Source: Primula veris (Eukaryota > Streptophyta > Magnoliopsida > Ericales > Primulaceae). From it: DNA of 64,000 nt. The notes beneath the pieces are model-generated. The model saw nothing but the letters and a program-made list of their open reading frames with translations, had not been told where the DNA came from and made no database searches. This document shows, piece by piece, positions 24,405 through 35,228 of this stretch. The first letter of the stretch is position 1. Each line of letters begins with the position of its first letter. Made by a program: the position numbers and the translations under genes. Location: assembly GCA_963682055.1 (NCBI GenBank), contig OY821748.1:30220661-30284660 (forward strand), in the 5' to 3' direction.

Positions 24405-26035
24405 TTATTATCCATACACAATACATTGTTTATACATGTTATTTAATACAGGCATACACAATACACAGTTTATACATGCTATTAAATATAGACATACGCA
24501 ATATAGTGTTTATACATGCTCTTTAATACAGATATACACAATAAATTGTTATATACGCTCTTTTATAAATCCATACGCAGTACATTGTGTATTTATTGAG
24601 ACTGCCTTTTTTGTGTTTCGGTTATTGATATAAACAAAAAAGATGTATTGTATTTTTTTATACAGGTTGTTTAATACAGGCATACACAATACATTTTTTT
24701 ATACATGTTCTTTAATACATGTATACACAATACAAAGTTTATACATGCTATTAAATATAGACATACGCAATATAGTGTTTATACATGCTCTTTAATACGG
24801 GCATACATAATACATTGCTATATACGCTCTTTTATAAATCCATACGCAATAAATTATGTATCCATTGAGACTGCCTTTTTTTGTGTTTTGTTTATTATCC
24901 ATACACAAAAAAGATGTATTGTGTTTTTTATACATGTTATTTAATACATGCATACACAATACATTTTTTTATACATGTTCTTTAATACAGGCATACACAA
25001 TATGTTTTTTATACATGTTTTTTAATACAGACATACACAATACATCTTTTATACATGTTTTTTAATACAGGCATACACAATACATCTTTTATACATGTTC
25101 TTTAATACATGCATACACAATACATCTTTATACATGTTCTTTAATACATGCATACACAATACATTTTTTATACATGTTTTTTAATACATGCATACACAAT
25201 ATATTGTTTATCCATTTACACTTTTTGTGTGTTTTGTTTATGTTGTTTTGTAGTGTAATGGGCAGTATTTTGATGATGTGGAATCTAGATGTTGTCACGG
25301 TTGCTAGTTTTAAGATGGTTATAATTGCAATTCAGATCGATATAAGTTTTGAAAATTTGATGGCTAAAATTTGTGATGTTTGATCGCATTTGGATAAAAG
25401 TGATGTGTTGTTGACATATTCTGTTCCTCGATATGAAAAATGCCCATTAAATTGTCAATATAGTGTTTATACATGATCTTTAATACAGTCATACACAATA
25501 CATATTTTATACATGCTCTTTAATACAGACATACACAATACACAGTTTATACATATTTTTTAATACAGGCATACACAAAACATTATTTATACATGTTATT
25601 TAATACAAACATGCACAATACACAGTTTATACATGTTTTTTAATACGGACATACACAATACACTATTTATGCATGCTCTTTAATACAGACATACACAATA
25701 CATATTTTATACATGCTTTTTAATACAGGCATACACAATACATTGTTTATACACGTTCTTTAATACAGCCATACATAATACATTCTGTATCTATTGATAC
25801 TGTCCATTTTTTGTGTTTTTCTTATTATGCATACATGATACACTTTTTATACATGCTCTTTAATACAGGCATACACAATACATAGTTTATACATGTTTTT
25901 TAATACGGGCATACAAAATAAATTATTTATACATTTTATTTAATACATGCATACACAACACATAATTTATACATGTTTTTTAATACGGAAATACGCAATA
26001 CATGTATACACAATACATTGTTATACATTGCACAT
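24405..26035. repeat. 40-bp tandem array (~30 copies)
   Basis: Unit of 40 bp with core TTTATACATGTTCTTTAATA followed by CAGGCATACACAATACATTG. It is interrupted at about 24573-24660 and 24840-24900 by a shared TGTATTTATTGAGACTGCC-type spacer, giving a ~268-bp higher-order repeat (24449-24620 versus 24717-24888), and at 25215-25455 by unique sequence. The array decays after 26035 into CATAMACAATCMAAAAA-type short repeats up to about 26340. Confidence 0.93.
25255..25455 (+). pseudogene. Possible MULE transposase N-terminal fragment
   Basis: The non-repetitive island in the 40-bp array reads ISFENLMAKICDV, one stop (25381-25383), then LDKSDVLLTYSVP. By eye this resembles the PB1-like N-terminal domain of plant Mutator-type transposases (a ubiquitin-like fold with 'ISFE-L---IC--L-ID---Y---Y'). 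About 60 codons remain. Alternative: an unrelated captured host fragment. Confidence 0.35.
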
Positions 26036-26339
26036 AAAAAGTGATGATTTCATATTGCATACACAATGTAATTTTGCAAACAATATGAAATCACCATTGT
26101 CTATCCAATTTAAAAAGTGCATACACAATATTAAAAAGTGTATAACCAATAAAAAAGGCCCATACATAATCCAAAAAAAAAATGAATACACAATCGAGAA
26201 AGTTGCATACACAATCCAAAAAAAATGCATAAAAGATCGAGAAAAGTGCATAAACAATCAAAAAAGTACATAAATAATACAAAAAATTAAATACACAATA
26301 CAAAAGAATGCATAAAAAAATAAGAAAAATGTATACACA

Positions 26340-27600
26340 ATCGAATTTTCCGGGCTTTTCGAGCTTTTTTCATTTTCATTTTTTTTTTATTTGGGATTTT
26401 TATTGGTTTTTTTTTTTTACCATTTTTTTGGGTTTTTTCGGGTTACCGACTTTTTTAAAAGTTTTTTCAGCATATTTTGAGTTTTTTTGGATTCTCGAAT
26501 TTTTTGAACTTTTTTCATTTTTTTTTTGTAATATTGGAATTTTCTTTTTTTTTTTGTTTTTTACCATTTTTTTCGAGTTCTCGACTGTTTTGAACTTTAT
26601 TTTTATATATTTTTGTGATTTTGGATTTTTCTTGGGTTTTTTGTTTGCCACTTTTTTTGAGCTTTTTTCGGTTTTCAACTTTTTAAAGGTTTTTTGAGCA
26701 CTTTTTTGGTTTTTTTCGGGTTCTCGACTTTTGTGAACTTTTTTCATTCTTTTTGTGATTTTGGATTTTTCTTTGTTTTTTTTACTTTATTTAACCATTT
26801 TTTGGGCTTTTTCGGGTTTCCGACCTTTTAAAATGGTTTTCCAGCCTTTTTTGGGTTTTTTCGAGTTCTCGACTTTTTTGAAATTTTTTCATTTTTTTGT
26901 GATTTTGGATTTTTCTTGGTTTTTTTAACCATTTTTTTGGCTTTTTTCGGGTAACCGACTTTTTTTAAAGTTTTTCAGCATATTTTGGGTTTTTTTGAAT
27001 TCTCGACTTTTTTGAACTTTTTTCAATTTTTTTTTTTTTGTAATTTTGTAATTTCTTGTTTTTTTTTTACCATATTTTGGGGATTTTTTCGGGTTCTCGA
27101 GTTTTTTGAACTTTATTTTTATATATTTTTGTGATTTTGTATTTTTCTTGGTTTTTTTTTTAATTTTTGCCACTTTTTTGGAGTTTTTTCGGATTCCCGA
27201 CTTTTTAAAGGTTTTTTCAGCACTTTTTTGGTTTTTTCGGGTTCTCGACTTTTGTGAATTTTTTTCATTCTTTTTATGATTTTGGATTTTTCTTTGTTTT
27301 TTTTTTTTTTTAACTTTTTTTAACCATTTTTTGGGCTTTTTCGGGTTCCCGACTTTTTAAAAGGTTTTTTCATCCTTTTTTGGGTTTTTTCGGATTCTCG
27401 ACTTTTTTGAACTTTTTTCATTTTTTGGTGATTTTGGATTTTTATTGGTTTTTTTATTTTTTACCATTTTTTTGGATTTTTTCGGATTCCCGACTTTTTT
27501 AAAGGTTTTTTAAGCATTTTTTGGGTTTTATCGGGTTCTCGACTTTTTTGAACTTTTTTTATTTTTTGTTGTAATTTTATTTTTTTTCGGTTTAGAAGTC
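26340..27600. repeat. T-rich higher-order tandem array
   Basis: About ten diverged modules, each with a TTTTTTGAACTTTTTTCATT part, GTGATTTTGGATTTTTCTTGG, TTTACCATTTTTTTGG and TTTTTCGGGTTCCCGACTTTT. Landmarks recur about 520 bp apart (26515/27022, 26590/27110, 26744/27264, 26888/27417), so a four-module block was duplicated. One strand is almost pure T/G with TCGA dots; the lysine-rich frames on the other strand are a by-product. Confidence 0.88.
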
Positions 27601-28054
27601 ATTTTAACATTAAATAAGGTAGTTTTTTTTATAAAGAAAAATGATGATTTAGAAAGAGAGAGCGCGAAGAGAGAGAGAGAATATTTTGGTATGTAAGAAG
27701 AAATATATATTTTTTTCTATTTGGGTCAATTGTATGTTTTGGGAATAATTTGTTTGGCTTGTATGTTTTGGTAATATTTTATAACACGTTGTATGTTTTG
27801 GGTATTGACCCCTTTTTAAAGCACTTTGAGTATTTCGTATTGGCAAACGTAATAGAAGGCTAAGACTAAAAGAACTAATAATCATAGTAAAACTAATACT
27901 AACGAATAACAGAAACTAAGAAACATTAACAAACTAGGAGTCGACCATAAAACCCATAATACTTCCACTAGTTTGTATCAAGCATCCTAAGATTAGCATA
28001 GCTTTTACAGTTATTTACTCATTTCGTCCCTCGTTATTAGAAAAATCTTTAATT

Positions 28055-28160
28055 AAGGGTCCGTTTGACAACCAATTTCGTTAGTCGATTTTTGCATTTT
28101 AGATTTTAAAATTCTGTGGGTGTTTAAAAGTTAAATTATTTAGTATTTAAAGATCAGATT
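28055..28160. repeat. Interspersed repeat fragment, related to 58338-58430
   Basis: GTCCGTTTGACAACCAATTT...AGTCGATTTTTGCATTTTAGA...TCTGTGGGTGTTT is nearly matched by 58341-58410. The GTCCGTTTGRCAA start resembles MITE ends. Borders not resolved. Confidence 0.6.
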
Positions 28161-28162
28161 TG

Positions 28163-28205
28163 AAAATGGTGTGTCCGACTTGCAACGTGTCGGACACACC
28201 ATTTT
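28163..28205. repeat. Perfect 17-bp-arm hairpin
   Basis: Arms 28163-28179 (AAAATGGTGTGTCCGAC) and 28189-28205 are exact inverted complements around a 9-base loop TTGCAACGT. Could be the core of a small fold-back element or a strong RNA hairpin. Confidence 0.9.
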
Positions 28206-28269
28206 TCGTGTCCCATGATTCAATTTTTTTTTTGTTCACAATGTGTATCATAACCTAAGATTTGTTAAC

Positions 28270-28545
28270 ATGTTAAAGGTACCGTTTCGATTTCTGTCTA
28301 TAGACACTCCGTCTTTAAGGTACAACGCTTATCTCAGAGTGGTTCGACGGAAACGGCACCGAACCACATGTCGAGCTGTTGATGGTGTGATTCTCTCTCT
28401 AATATGTTATGTATGCAAGTGAGATGTGAATGTTGTGTGTATGATGTGTGGGGGGTTAGACTGCTTTTTATAGGCTCTAAGAAGACCGCAAGCATAAATT
28501 TTGTCATTGTGGGATTAAAAACTCTATGTAATCCCAATTCTCCAA
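28270..28545 (-). repeat. LTR-like remnant (possible solo LTR)
   Basis: On the minus strand it starts TGTTGGAGAATTGGGATTAC, carries a TATA-like CCTATAAAAAGC (28467-28478), then a CA-rich leader. No partner LTR or coding region was found nearby. Uncertain. Confidence 0.35.
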
Positions 28546-29398
28546 CAAAGTTGAAACAACTTTTGTACCAAATTTAAACCCAATTTTTCATTCACACCGA
28601 CTCATCGTTTATGTCAATTGTATATACCGTTACAAAACTTGTCGCACAACATTTTCAAATAAATTGAGAACGGTATAAAAACTAGTGCTAAGCACTTACT
28701 ATTATGTCTTAAAAGTCGGTCATTAAGCACTTTTGGAACACCATGAAAAGACATGTTTTCCAACAGGATTTTCGTTGTATCATTTATAAATATTTTTGAG
28801 TCTTATTATATACTATTTACGTTCCAATTTACAAGCTCAATATTATATTTTGGGTTGTTCTACTTTTTATTTCTTGAATTTTTGAAAACAGAAATGAATA
28901 TTTGACATTACAAAATTGTCCGTACTTCATTGGTTATGCGTAAAAGATCTTTCAAAAGAATAAGGGAAATTTTGAAAATAATGTATAAACAAAATATCAT
29001 AATTGTTTTCAATTAACATGTTCAGTAACACGTACTGCACTTATATTTTGAAACGGATAGAGTAATATTGCAATTATTTGAGCTCATGTCGAATTACTCT
29101 TCCTTTACATTACGATACACGCGTTAACGTTGTCTTCGCTAAAGATTGTGCTGAGCGTATAGGGTGTGTTTGGAGTAGGCGGTACAATGTTTTTGACATA
29201 GCCAGAGGGCGCTGCCTTGTCATATGCTTGAGGTACGTATTAGCCATATACCAAATTATATGGTACATCGGGCCAAAACTCAGCTCTTTTTCCAGTACTT
29301 TTCACTTTCTATTTACTTCCACTGATTTCCCACCTACAAGTACTAAAAGAACAGAATAATTAGAATATGGATTTTTTTCAAGTAAAATTAGTTAGGAT
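28546..29398. other. Intergenic, nothing recognised
   Basis: Open frames here (for example 29078-29359) show no family resemblance. The last bases are the insertion flank of element C. Confidence 0.45.
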
Positions 29399-29403
29399 GA
29401 TAG

Positions 29404-30462
29404 TGTTAGAAATATACTAAAAGACATGCTTGTTTTTGCATTTATATTTGACAATGTTTTGAACTGATCTATTTAATGAGAATAATACGAGCAATTGTTA
29501 TTTATCATTATTGTTTGAATGACTAAATAAGTGTTATTATTCTATTTAGTAGATGGTCATGGACACACCATCAGTAGAGTTGTAATATGTGGTTTTAGTA
29601 CCTCTGTCTTGACTACAGGAAACGGATAAACTCCAACCCCATTTACTAGTGCACTTTGTGTGTATTAGACATGTATGGGTGTGTTTGTCATTTTGATTCA
29701 TACATGGTGAGATTCGTCACGAGTCAATAAATGTAATGAGTTGGATGGCAGGATTATTCGTATCAGTGTTTATTAGTAATAAAAGAAATCCACATCCCGT
29801 AAGCGACTGATGATACTCACTTGAGAAATCTTATAAATTTTTGTTCGTGTAAACCCTGCAGGTAGATTTATAATCCGACATGACAAATAAATTAAGTGGA
29901 TAGGCTTAGGGATAATACTTTTATTAAATAAAAATCAGTCAGTGATTTAATTTAATAAATGAGTATCTGATTAATCTTTACGTGGGGAGATAATGAACAT
30001 GTTTGACAATTGGAACGAATTAGATATTCGAATTATGGTAGAGAGATCAGTCATGATCTTTAGTGGAATAAATCACGATTTAAATTGATTGTGTATATCT
30101 CGAGTTTTAAAAAAGGAGATATGATAGCACGAAATCTTTTTTTAAGGAGGTCTATCCCTACCTAAGCCTACATATAGTATGCCCCTTTTCTTGGCAGAAG
30201 TTAAGTTTTTAATAACTATATTTTCGAGATTGCCTAGAGAGAGAAAGGGCCCACCCTCTTTCAAAGAGCAAAGTGCTAGTTCAGGAATAAGGTAGAAGAG
30301 TTAAGGTGAATCTGTTCCATCACAGTCGCCATCTGTTTCCTTCTGTTATTCGGTATGATCTAAACCTATACGGTAAAACATGATTTACTTTGATAATATA
30401 CGTACATACTAAACCTAGAATCTGGGCACGTTTTTTCCGCTGTGTAAATTGATTTTCAATCA
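29404..30462 (+). repeat. 5' LTR of Copia C (1,059 bp)
   Basis: Collinear with the 3' LTR but 206 bp shorter, chiefly by two internal deletions: near 29552 (about 90 bp) and near 29670 (about 110 bp, between ACATG repeats). Confidence 0.93.
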
Positions 30463-30477
30463 ATTAGTATTAGAGCC
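30463..30477 (+). other. Primer binding site, tRNA-iMet type (diverged)
   Basis: ATTAGTATTAGAGCC directly follows the 5' LTR; the usual plant form is TGGTATCAGAGC. Confidence 0.75.
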
Positions 30478-31920
30478 GAAGATTATACTGTGTACGTTGT
30501 TATCTGACCATGTTCTCCACATTAAAACTGAGATTTATGTATGTTATGGAATAGCTGGTAGGTTTGATAACTATATAATATGCATGTGGTTATCATGATC
30601 ATATATGTGTTTATATGAATGTTTTGATAACTATATAATATGCATGTGGTTTCTCCATTTGGAGGCATGCAAGTTTTTCCTGTTTAAATATACATGTGTT
30701 TCTCCAAGTTATAAAGGAGGCATGTTTTTCTTTTGTTTTGTTTTATGATGTAGCTGGGTTGTAAAATCTGTTTTTCTTTTTTTTTGTATAAGCTATATCA
30801 TACCAGTATAGGAAGAATGATGTTATTACGGTAGCAATTGTGTGATTTGTTGAACCCATTGTCAAGAGGACTAGATATGGGCAGATGCAAATTTTTACAC
30901 CGAAAATTGCGTGCAGTATGGTTCATGTATATCATATCATGTCGATATATTGTTGAACCCATTGTCAAGAGGATTAGATTTGGTGAAGATTCTTGAAGAT
31001 TTTCTTGATCATGATAACTAGATTTATGTTTGTGTTTATCTTAATTGGTGGCATGTTTAAAATATATTGTTGTTATCTTGCATGATCATACCTTGTATAT
31101 GTGTTAAATATTTATGTTGCCATGTATGTTAGGGGAGAACATGGTAATAGATATTTATATGATTGATATACTATTCAATAGTAATTTATACATAATAACT
31201 AAATAATAAAATGGATTTTATTTGTTAATCATGTATATGGTAATTGCTAGAATTGAATAAGATACATATCAACATTAGTAAATCCCTCTTTTATAAATAA
31301 CTAAGTGGGAGAAGGATTTTATTTCGTATAAATCTTACGGTCTCCATTAATGGTTTGTAAATGATGTGATTGATCACTTTCCCCATCGGTTTGGAATAAT
31401 TGCGGATCATTAAGTACAAACTCTACTGTTTGTGATTAGTTCTTCACCTTCTCATCGAAGGGATTTACTAATAAGCACAAAATATGTAGTTGTTATTAAA
31501 TGGTTATACACTTAGCTATAATTAATAGTATCCTACCCATCATAGTAAGTGCTGCTAAATTTATAGGACCAAAGCGACGCCACTATTTAATTGTGTTTAA
31601 CAAGATTTATTGTTTAGATAACATAATTAATAGATTAATGAATCTGTCTATACAAAGTTAAATAGTATGATAACTTTCCCATCGAAGCATGCTAATTTAT
31701 GGTGTATAAGGCTATTGGCTAATTCCATTAAAATATAAGTTGAGGGACTTTATTTTAAAGATTAGAAATTAAAATGTTAAAATTGCTCATTTGTATTTAT
31801 TACATGTTTTATTCTCAGGATTTAAAAAATGTCACTCAACCCACTTATGGTTATTTTTAAGGAAAACAAATAGGTTGGACCTAATTATATTGATTGAAAA
31901 AGAAATTTGGACATTGTAAG
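30478..31920 (+). other. Leader and eroded gag region of Copia C
   Basis: Contains a duplicated GATAACTATATAATATGCATG block (30567 and 30625) and a TTGTTGAACCCATTGTCAAG block (30848, 30952). Position and size suggest the leader plus deleted gag, but no gag motif can be read. Confidence 0.55.
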
Positions 31921-34795
31921 GTTTTGCTTCTAAACCGAAAGGTAAGAAGAAGCAGAAAAAGGTTCAGAAAGCTATTGTACTTCAACAGGGACAAGTCGGT
32001 GTGGTAAAGAAGATCAAGGGCAAGTGTTTCAAATGCAATAAAACTGGGAATTGGAAATCACAGTGTCCTAAGAAACAAAGTAAGTCTTATTCACTTGTGG
32101 TTGAAACATGTTTAGCGGTGTTATCTGACACCTCTTGGTGTGTTGATACGGGAACCACTAATCATATTTGCAATTCATTGCAGGCATTTCAGACAACCAG
32201 GCAACTTAGTGATGGGGAGATTTACGTATTTCTGGGAGATGGCACAAGAGTGCCGATAGTTGCTGTTGAAAGCATTAGTATTTCATTTCATATTAATAAG
32301 CTTTTAATTTTGAAAGACGTTCTTTATGTGCCTTCGATTAGAAGAAATTTGATTTTTGTTTCTAGTCTTGTTAAAAACAGATATTCAGTTTATTTTAATA
32401 ATTCAATTATTATTAATATGGATAAACTTGTTATCTGTTCTGGTACATTGGTGAATGGTTTATTTATTATTAATGATGTCTTACCTACTATGCAACTAAG
32501 AGAATCTAATAACATTATTAATCGTAAACCATGTAAGAGGAAAAGTGCTTCGAAAATGAATGAATCTTATCATTGCCATTTGCGCTTAGGTCATATTAAT
32601 CTAAATCGAATTAAAAGACTGGTTAAAGATGGGTCTTTAGGCTCATTGGAAGTAGAGGCACTTCCAGTCTGTGAATCGTGTTTAGAAGGTAAGATGACAA
32701 AGCGGCCATTTTCAGCCAAAGGCAATAGGGCTACTAAAACGTTATAATTAATTCATTCTTATTTGTGTGGACCCTTGAATATCCAAGCTAGACGAGGTTA
32801 TGAGTATTTTGTCACATTTATTGACGATTACTCTAGATATGAGTACATTTATTTGATGCGCCGCAAGTCTGAATGTTTTGAGAAATTGAAGACATTTAAG
32901 ACAGGAGTGGAAAAGAGTCACGGAAATTGTATCAAGACACTACGATCTGATCGTGGTGGCGAATACCTCTTTGGAGAATTCTTGGAATACTTATCAGTGG
33001 AAGGTATCACCTCTCAGTTGTCTATACCTGGTATGCCACAAAAAAATAGTGTAGCAGAGAGGAGAAATAGAACTCTTATGGATATGGTTAGATCAATGAT
33101 GAGTTACTCGGATTTACCAGATTTTTTTTGGGGAGATGCATTAGAAACAGCTGCATATGTTCTTAACTTGGTACCTTCGAATTCAGTACCGACTACACCC
33201 ACAGAATTGTGGACTAGGCGTAAGCCAAGTCTAAGACATATTCGAGTGTGGGGTAGCCTGGAACATGTGTTGAAGGTAAAGACTGACAAGTTAGAGTCTA
33301 GAACGGATGTTTGTTTATTTGTTGGGTACTCTAAAGGAACGAAAGGTGGTTTATTCTATTGTCCTAAGGATCAGAAGGTCATGGTTAGCACTAATGCCCG
33401 ATTCTTAGAAGAGGACTTTATTATGAACCACAAGCCCAGAAGTAGGATTGTTTTAGGGGAGATGAGAGTGAACTTGGGCGAGCAAATTTCTAAGTTACCC
33501 ACAAAACAAGATATATTACAAGACACAGAGCCAGTATCATTAAATAATGCTAGTATACCTCATCGTAGTGGGAGGACTATAAACCTTCCGGTAAGGTACA
33601 CACTCTTGGGAGAATCTTTCGAGAGGATCCCGGAAGGGTTGGATACCGAACCAGTTAACTATAGAGGTTCACTTCAGGGAAAAAATGCAAAACTCTGGCA
33701 AAAGGCAATGAATGCTAAGATGGGGTCTATGTACTCTAATCAGGTCGGGAAGCTTGTAGAACCACCCAATGGGATAAAACCCATTGGATGCAAGTAGATC
33801 TATAAGATAAAAATAGGATCAGACGGTAAGGTGGAAACCTTTAAAACAAGGCTTGTTGCGAAAGGGTTTACTCAGAAAGAAGGGATCGATTATGTGGAAA
33901 CCTTCTCGCCGATAGCCATGCAAAAGTCCATCCGGATTCTCTTATCCATTGCGGCTCATTTTGATTACGAAATTTGGTAAATGGATGTCAAGACAACTTT
34001 CCGTAACAGAAGTCTTGGGGAATGCATCTATATGGTGCAACCAGATAGATTCATAGCAAAGGACCAAGAGCATTTAGTGTGCAAGCTTAAGAGGTCCATT
34101 TATGGTCTTAAGCAAGCATCGAGGTCTTGGAATAATCGCTTTGACCAAGCCATTAAGTCTTATGGTTTTAATTAGAGTTATGACGCGTCATGTGTTTACA
34201 TGAAGCATGATGGAGGCGTTAATGTGTTTTTAATACTATATGTTGACGATATACTACTAACCGTAAACGATGAAGGAGTATTATCGGTGGTCAAAGTATG
34301 GTTATCTGGACAATTCGAACTGAAGGATTTGGAAGAAGTCGGTCACATTCTCGGGATCAAACTTATACGTGATCAGAAACGTAGAATGTTGGGCTTATCT
34401 CAGTCATCCTATATCGATGATATTGTCGCCCGTTACAACATGCAGGTTTCCAAGAAAGGTTTCTTACCTTTCCGGCATGGAATACATTTATCATGCAATC
34501 AGTGTCCTACAACTCAGATTGAGATAGATAAGATGAAGGCATTTCCTCATGCTTCGGCAGTATGAAGCCTGATGTATGCAATCTTGTGTACTAGACCTGA
34601 TATCTGCTTTGCTGTTGTCATGGTTAGCAAATTTCAATGTAATCATGGGCAGGAACATTGGACTGCAGTAAAACATATAATCAATTATCTGGAAAAAAAA
34701 CTAGAGATTACATGTTGGTTTACGGTGCATATAGTCTAGTGCCTACTGGGTATACAGACTCAGATTTTCAGTCAGATATGGATTTCAGAAAATAA
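31921..34795 (+). pseudogene. Copia C gag-end/protease/integrase/RT remnant
   Basis: From about 31921 one frame runs to 34565. Order: lysine-rich gag tail; zinc knuckle CFKCNKTGNWKSQC (His replaced by Asn); protease WCVDTGTTNHIC; pre-integrase LRLGHINLNRI with CESCLEGKMTKRPF; integrase with [16 protein letters not shown] and SVAERRNRT (the D, D and E catalytic residues are present); RT with [32 protein letters not shown] and LYVDDILL. In-frame stops: TAA 32745, TAG 33795, TAA 33978, TAG 34173, TGA 34563; after a frameshift near 34695 another TAA at 34793. Domain wording is closest to Tork-like Copia elements, by memory only. Confidence 0.9.
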
Positions 34796-35200
34796 ACCTT
34801 TGGAAATGTGTTCACATTAGGAGGTGGAGCCATTAGTTGGAGAAGCATCAAGCAAGATTGCGTTGCTGATTCAACTATGGAAGTCGAGTATGTGGCTGCC
34901 AATGAGGCAGCTAAAGAGGCTGTGTGGTTCCGAAATTTTCTTTTGGATCTTGTTGTGGTATCTTTTGCACAATCGTCTGTTACACTTAATTGCGATAATA
35001 GTGGGGAGATTGAAAATGCGAAGGAACCTAGAACACACAAGAAGGCTAAGCACAACGTTAAACGAGAGATTGTAGAAAGAGGAGATGTGATGGTGACTAA
35101 GATTGCATCGGCGAATAACCTAGCAGATCCATTCACTAAAAGTCTTCCGACAAATACTTTTAGTAGAAATGTGGAGAACATGGGAGTGAGATGTATGTAA
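34796..35200 (+). pseudogene. Copia C RNase H end
   Basis: Continues pol after the frameshift: FTLGGGAISWRSIKQDCVAD, EVEYVAANEAAKEAVWFRNF, NNLADPFTKSLP and VENMGVRCM, the usual Copia C-terminus. The stop at 35198-35200 is followed within 30 bp by the polypurine tract and the 3' LTR. Confidence 0.85.
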
Positions 35201-35228
35201 GCATGGCTTTAAGTCTATAGTGGGAGAT

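Larger units (their letters stand above)
23728..27812. mobile_element. Candidate non-autonomous Mutator-like (MULE) element, ~4.1 kb, filled with tandem arrays
   Basis: Long degenerate terminal inverted repeats: left 23728-23863 (TTATTCCCAAAAGATACAA then a CT-rich run) and right 27651-27812 (complement: GA-rich run, then TTGTATGTTTTGGGAATAA). Between them lie a leader-like stretch, a ~30-copy 40-bp array, a short unique insert with a transposase-like fragment, and a 1.25-kb T-rich array. Flanks CTCCTTTAA and CTTTTTAAA could be an eroded 9-bp target duplication, the MULE size. Assignment to MULE is inference from TIR length and the insert; no intact transposase is present. Confidence 0.5.

Noticed and set aside
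24308..25383. Several overlapping Tyr/Ile/His-rich ORFs
   Set aside because: They are read from the 40-bp array; the unit is not a multiple of three and all frames look alike.
24405..26035. CRISPR-like array
   Set aside because: No unique spacers between repeats, eukaryotic context.
26308..27173. Lysine-rich and Phe-rich ORFs on both strands
   Set aside because: By-products of the T-rich array; no codon structure or domain.
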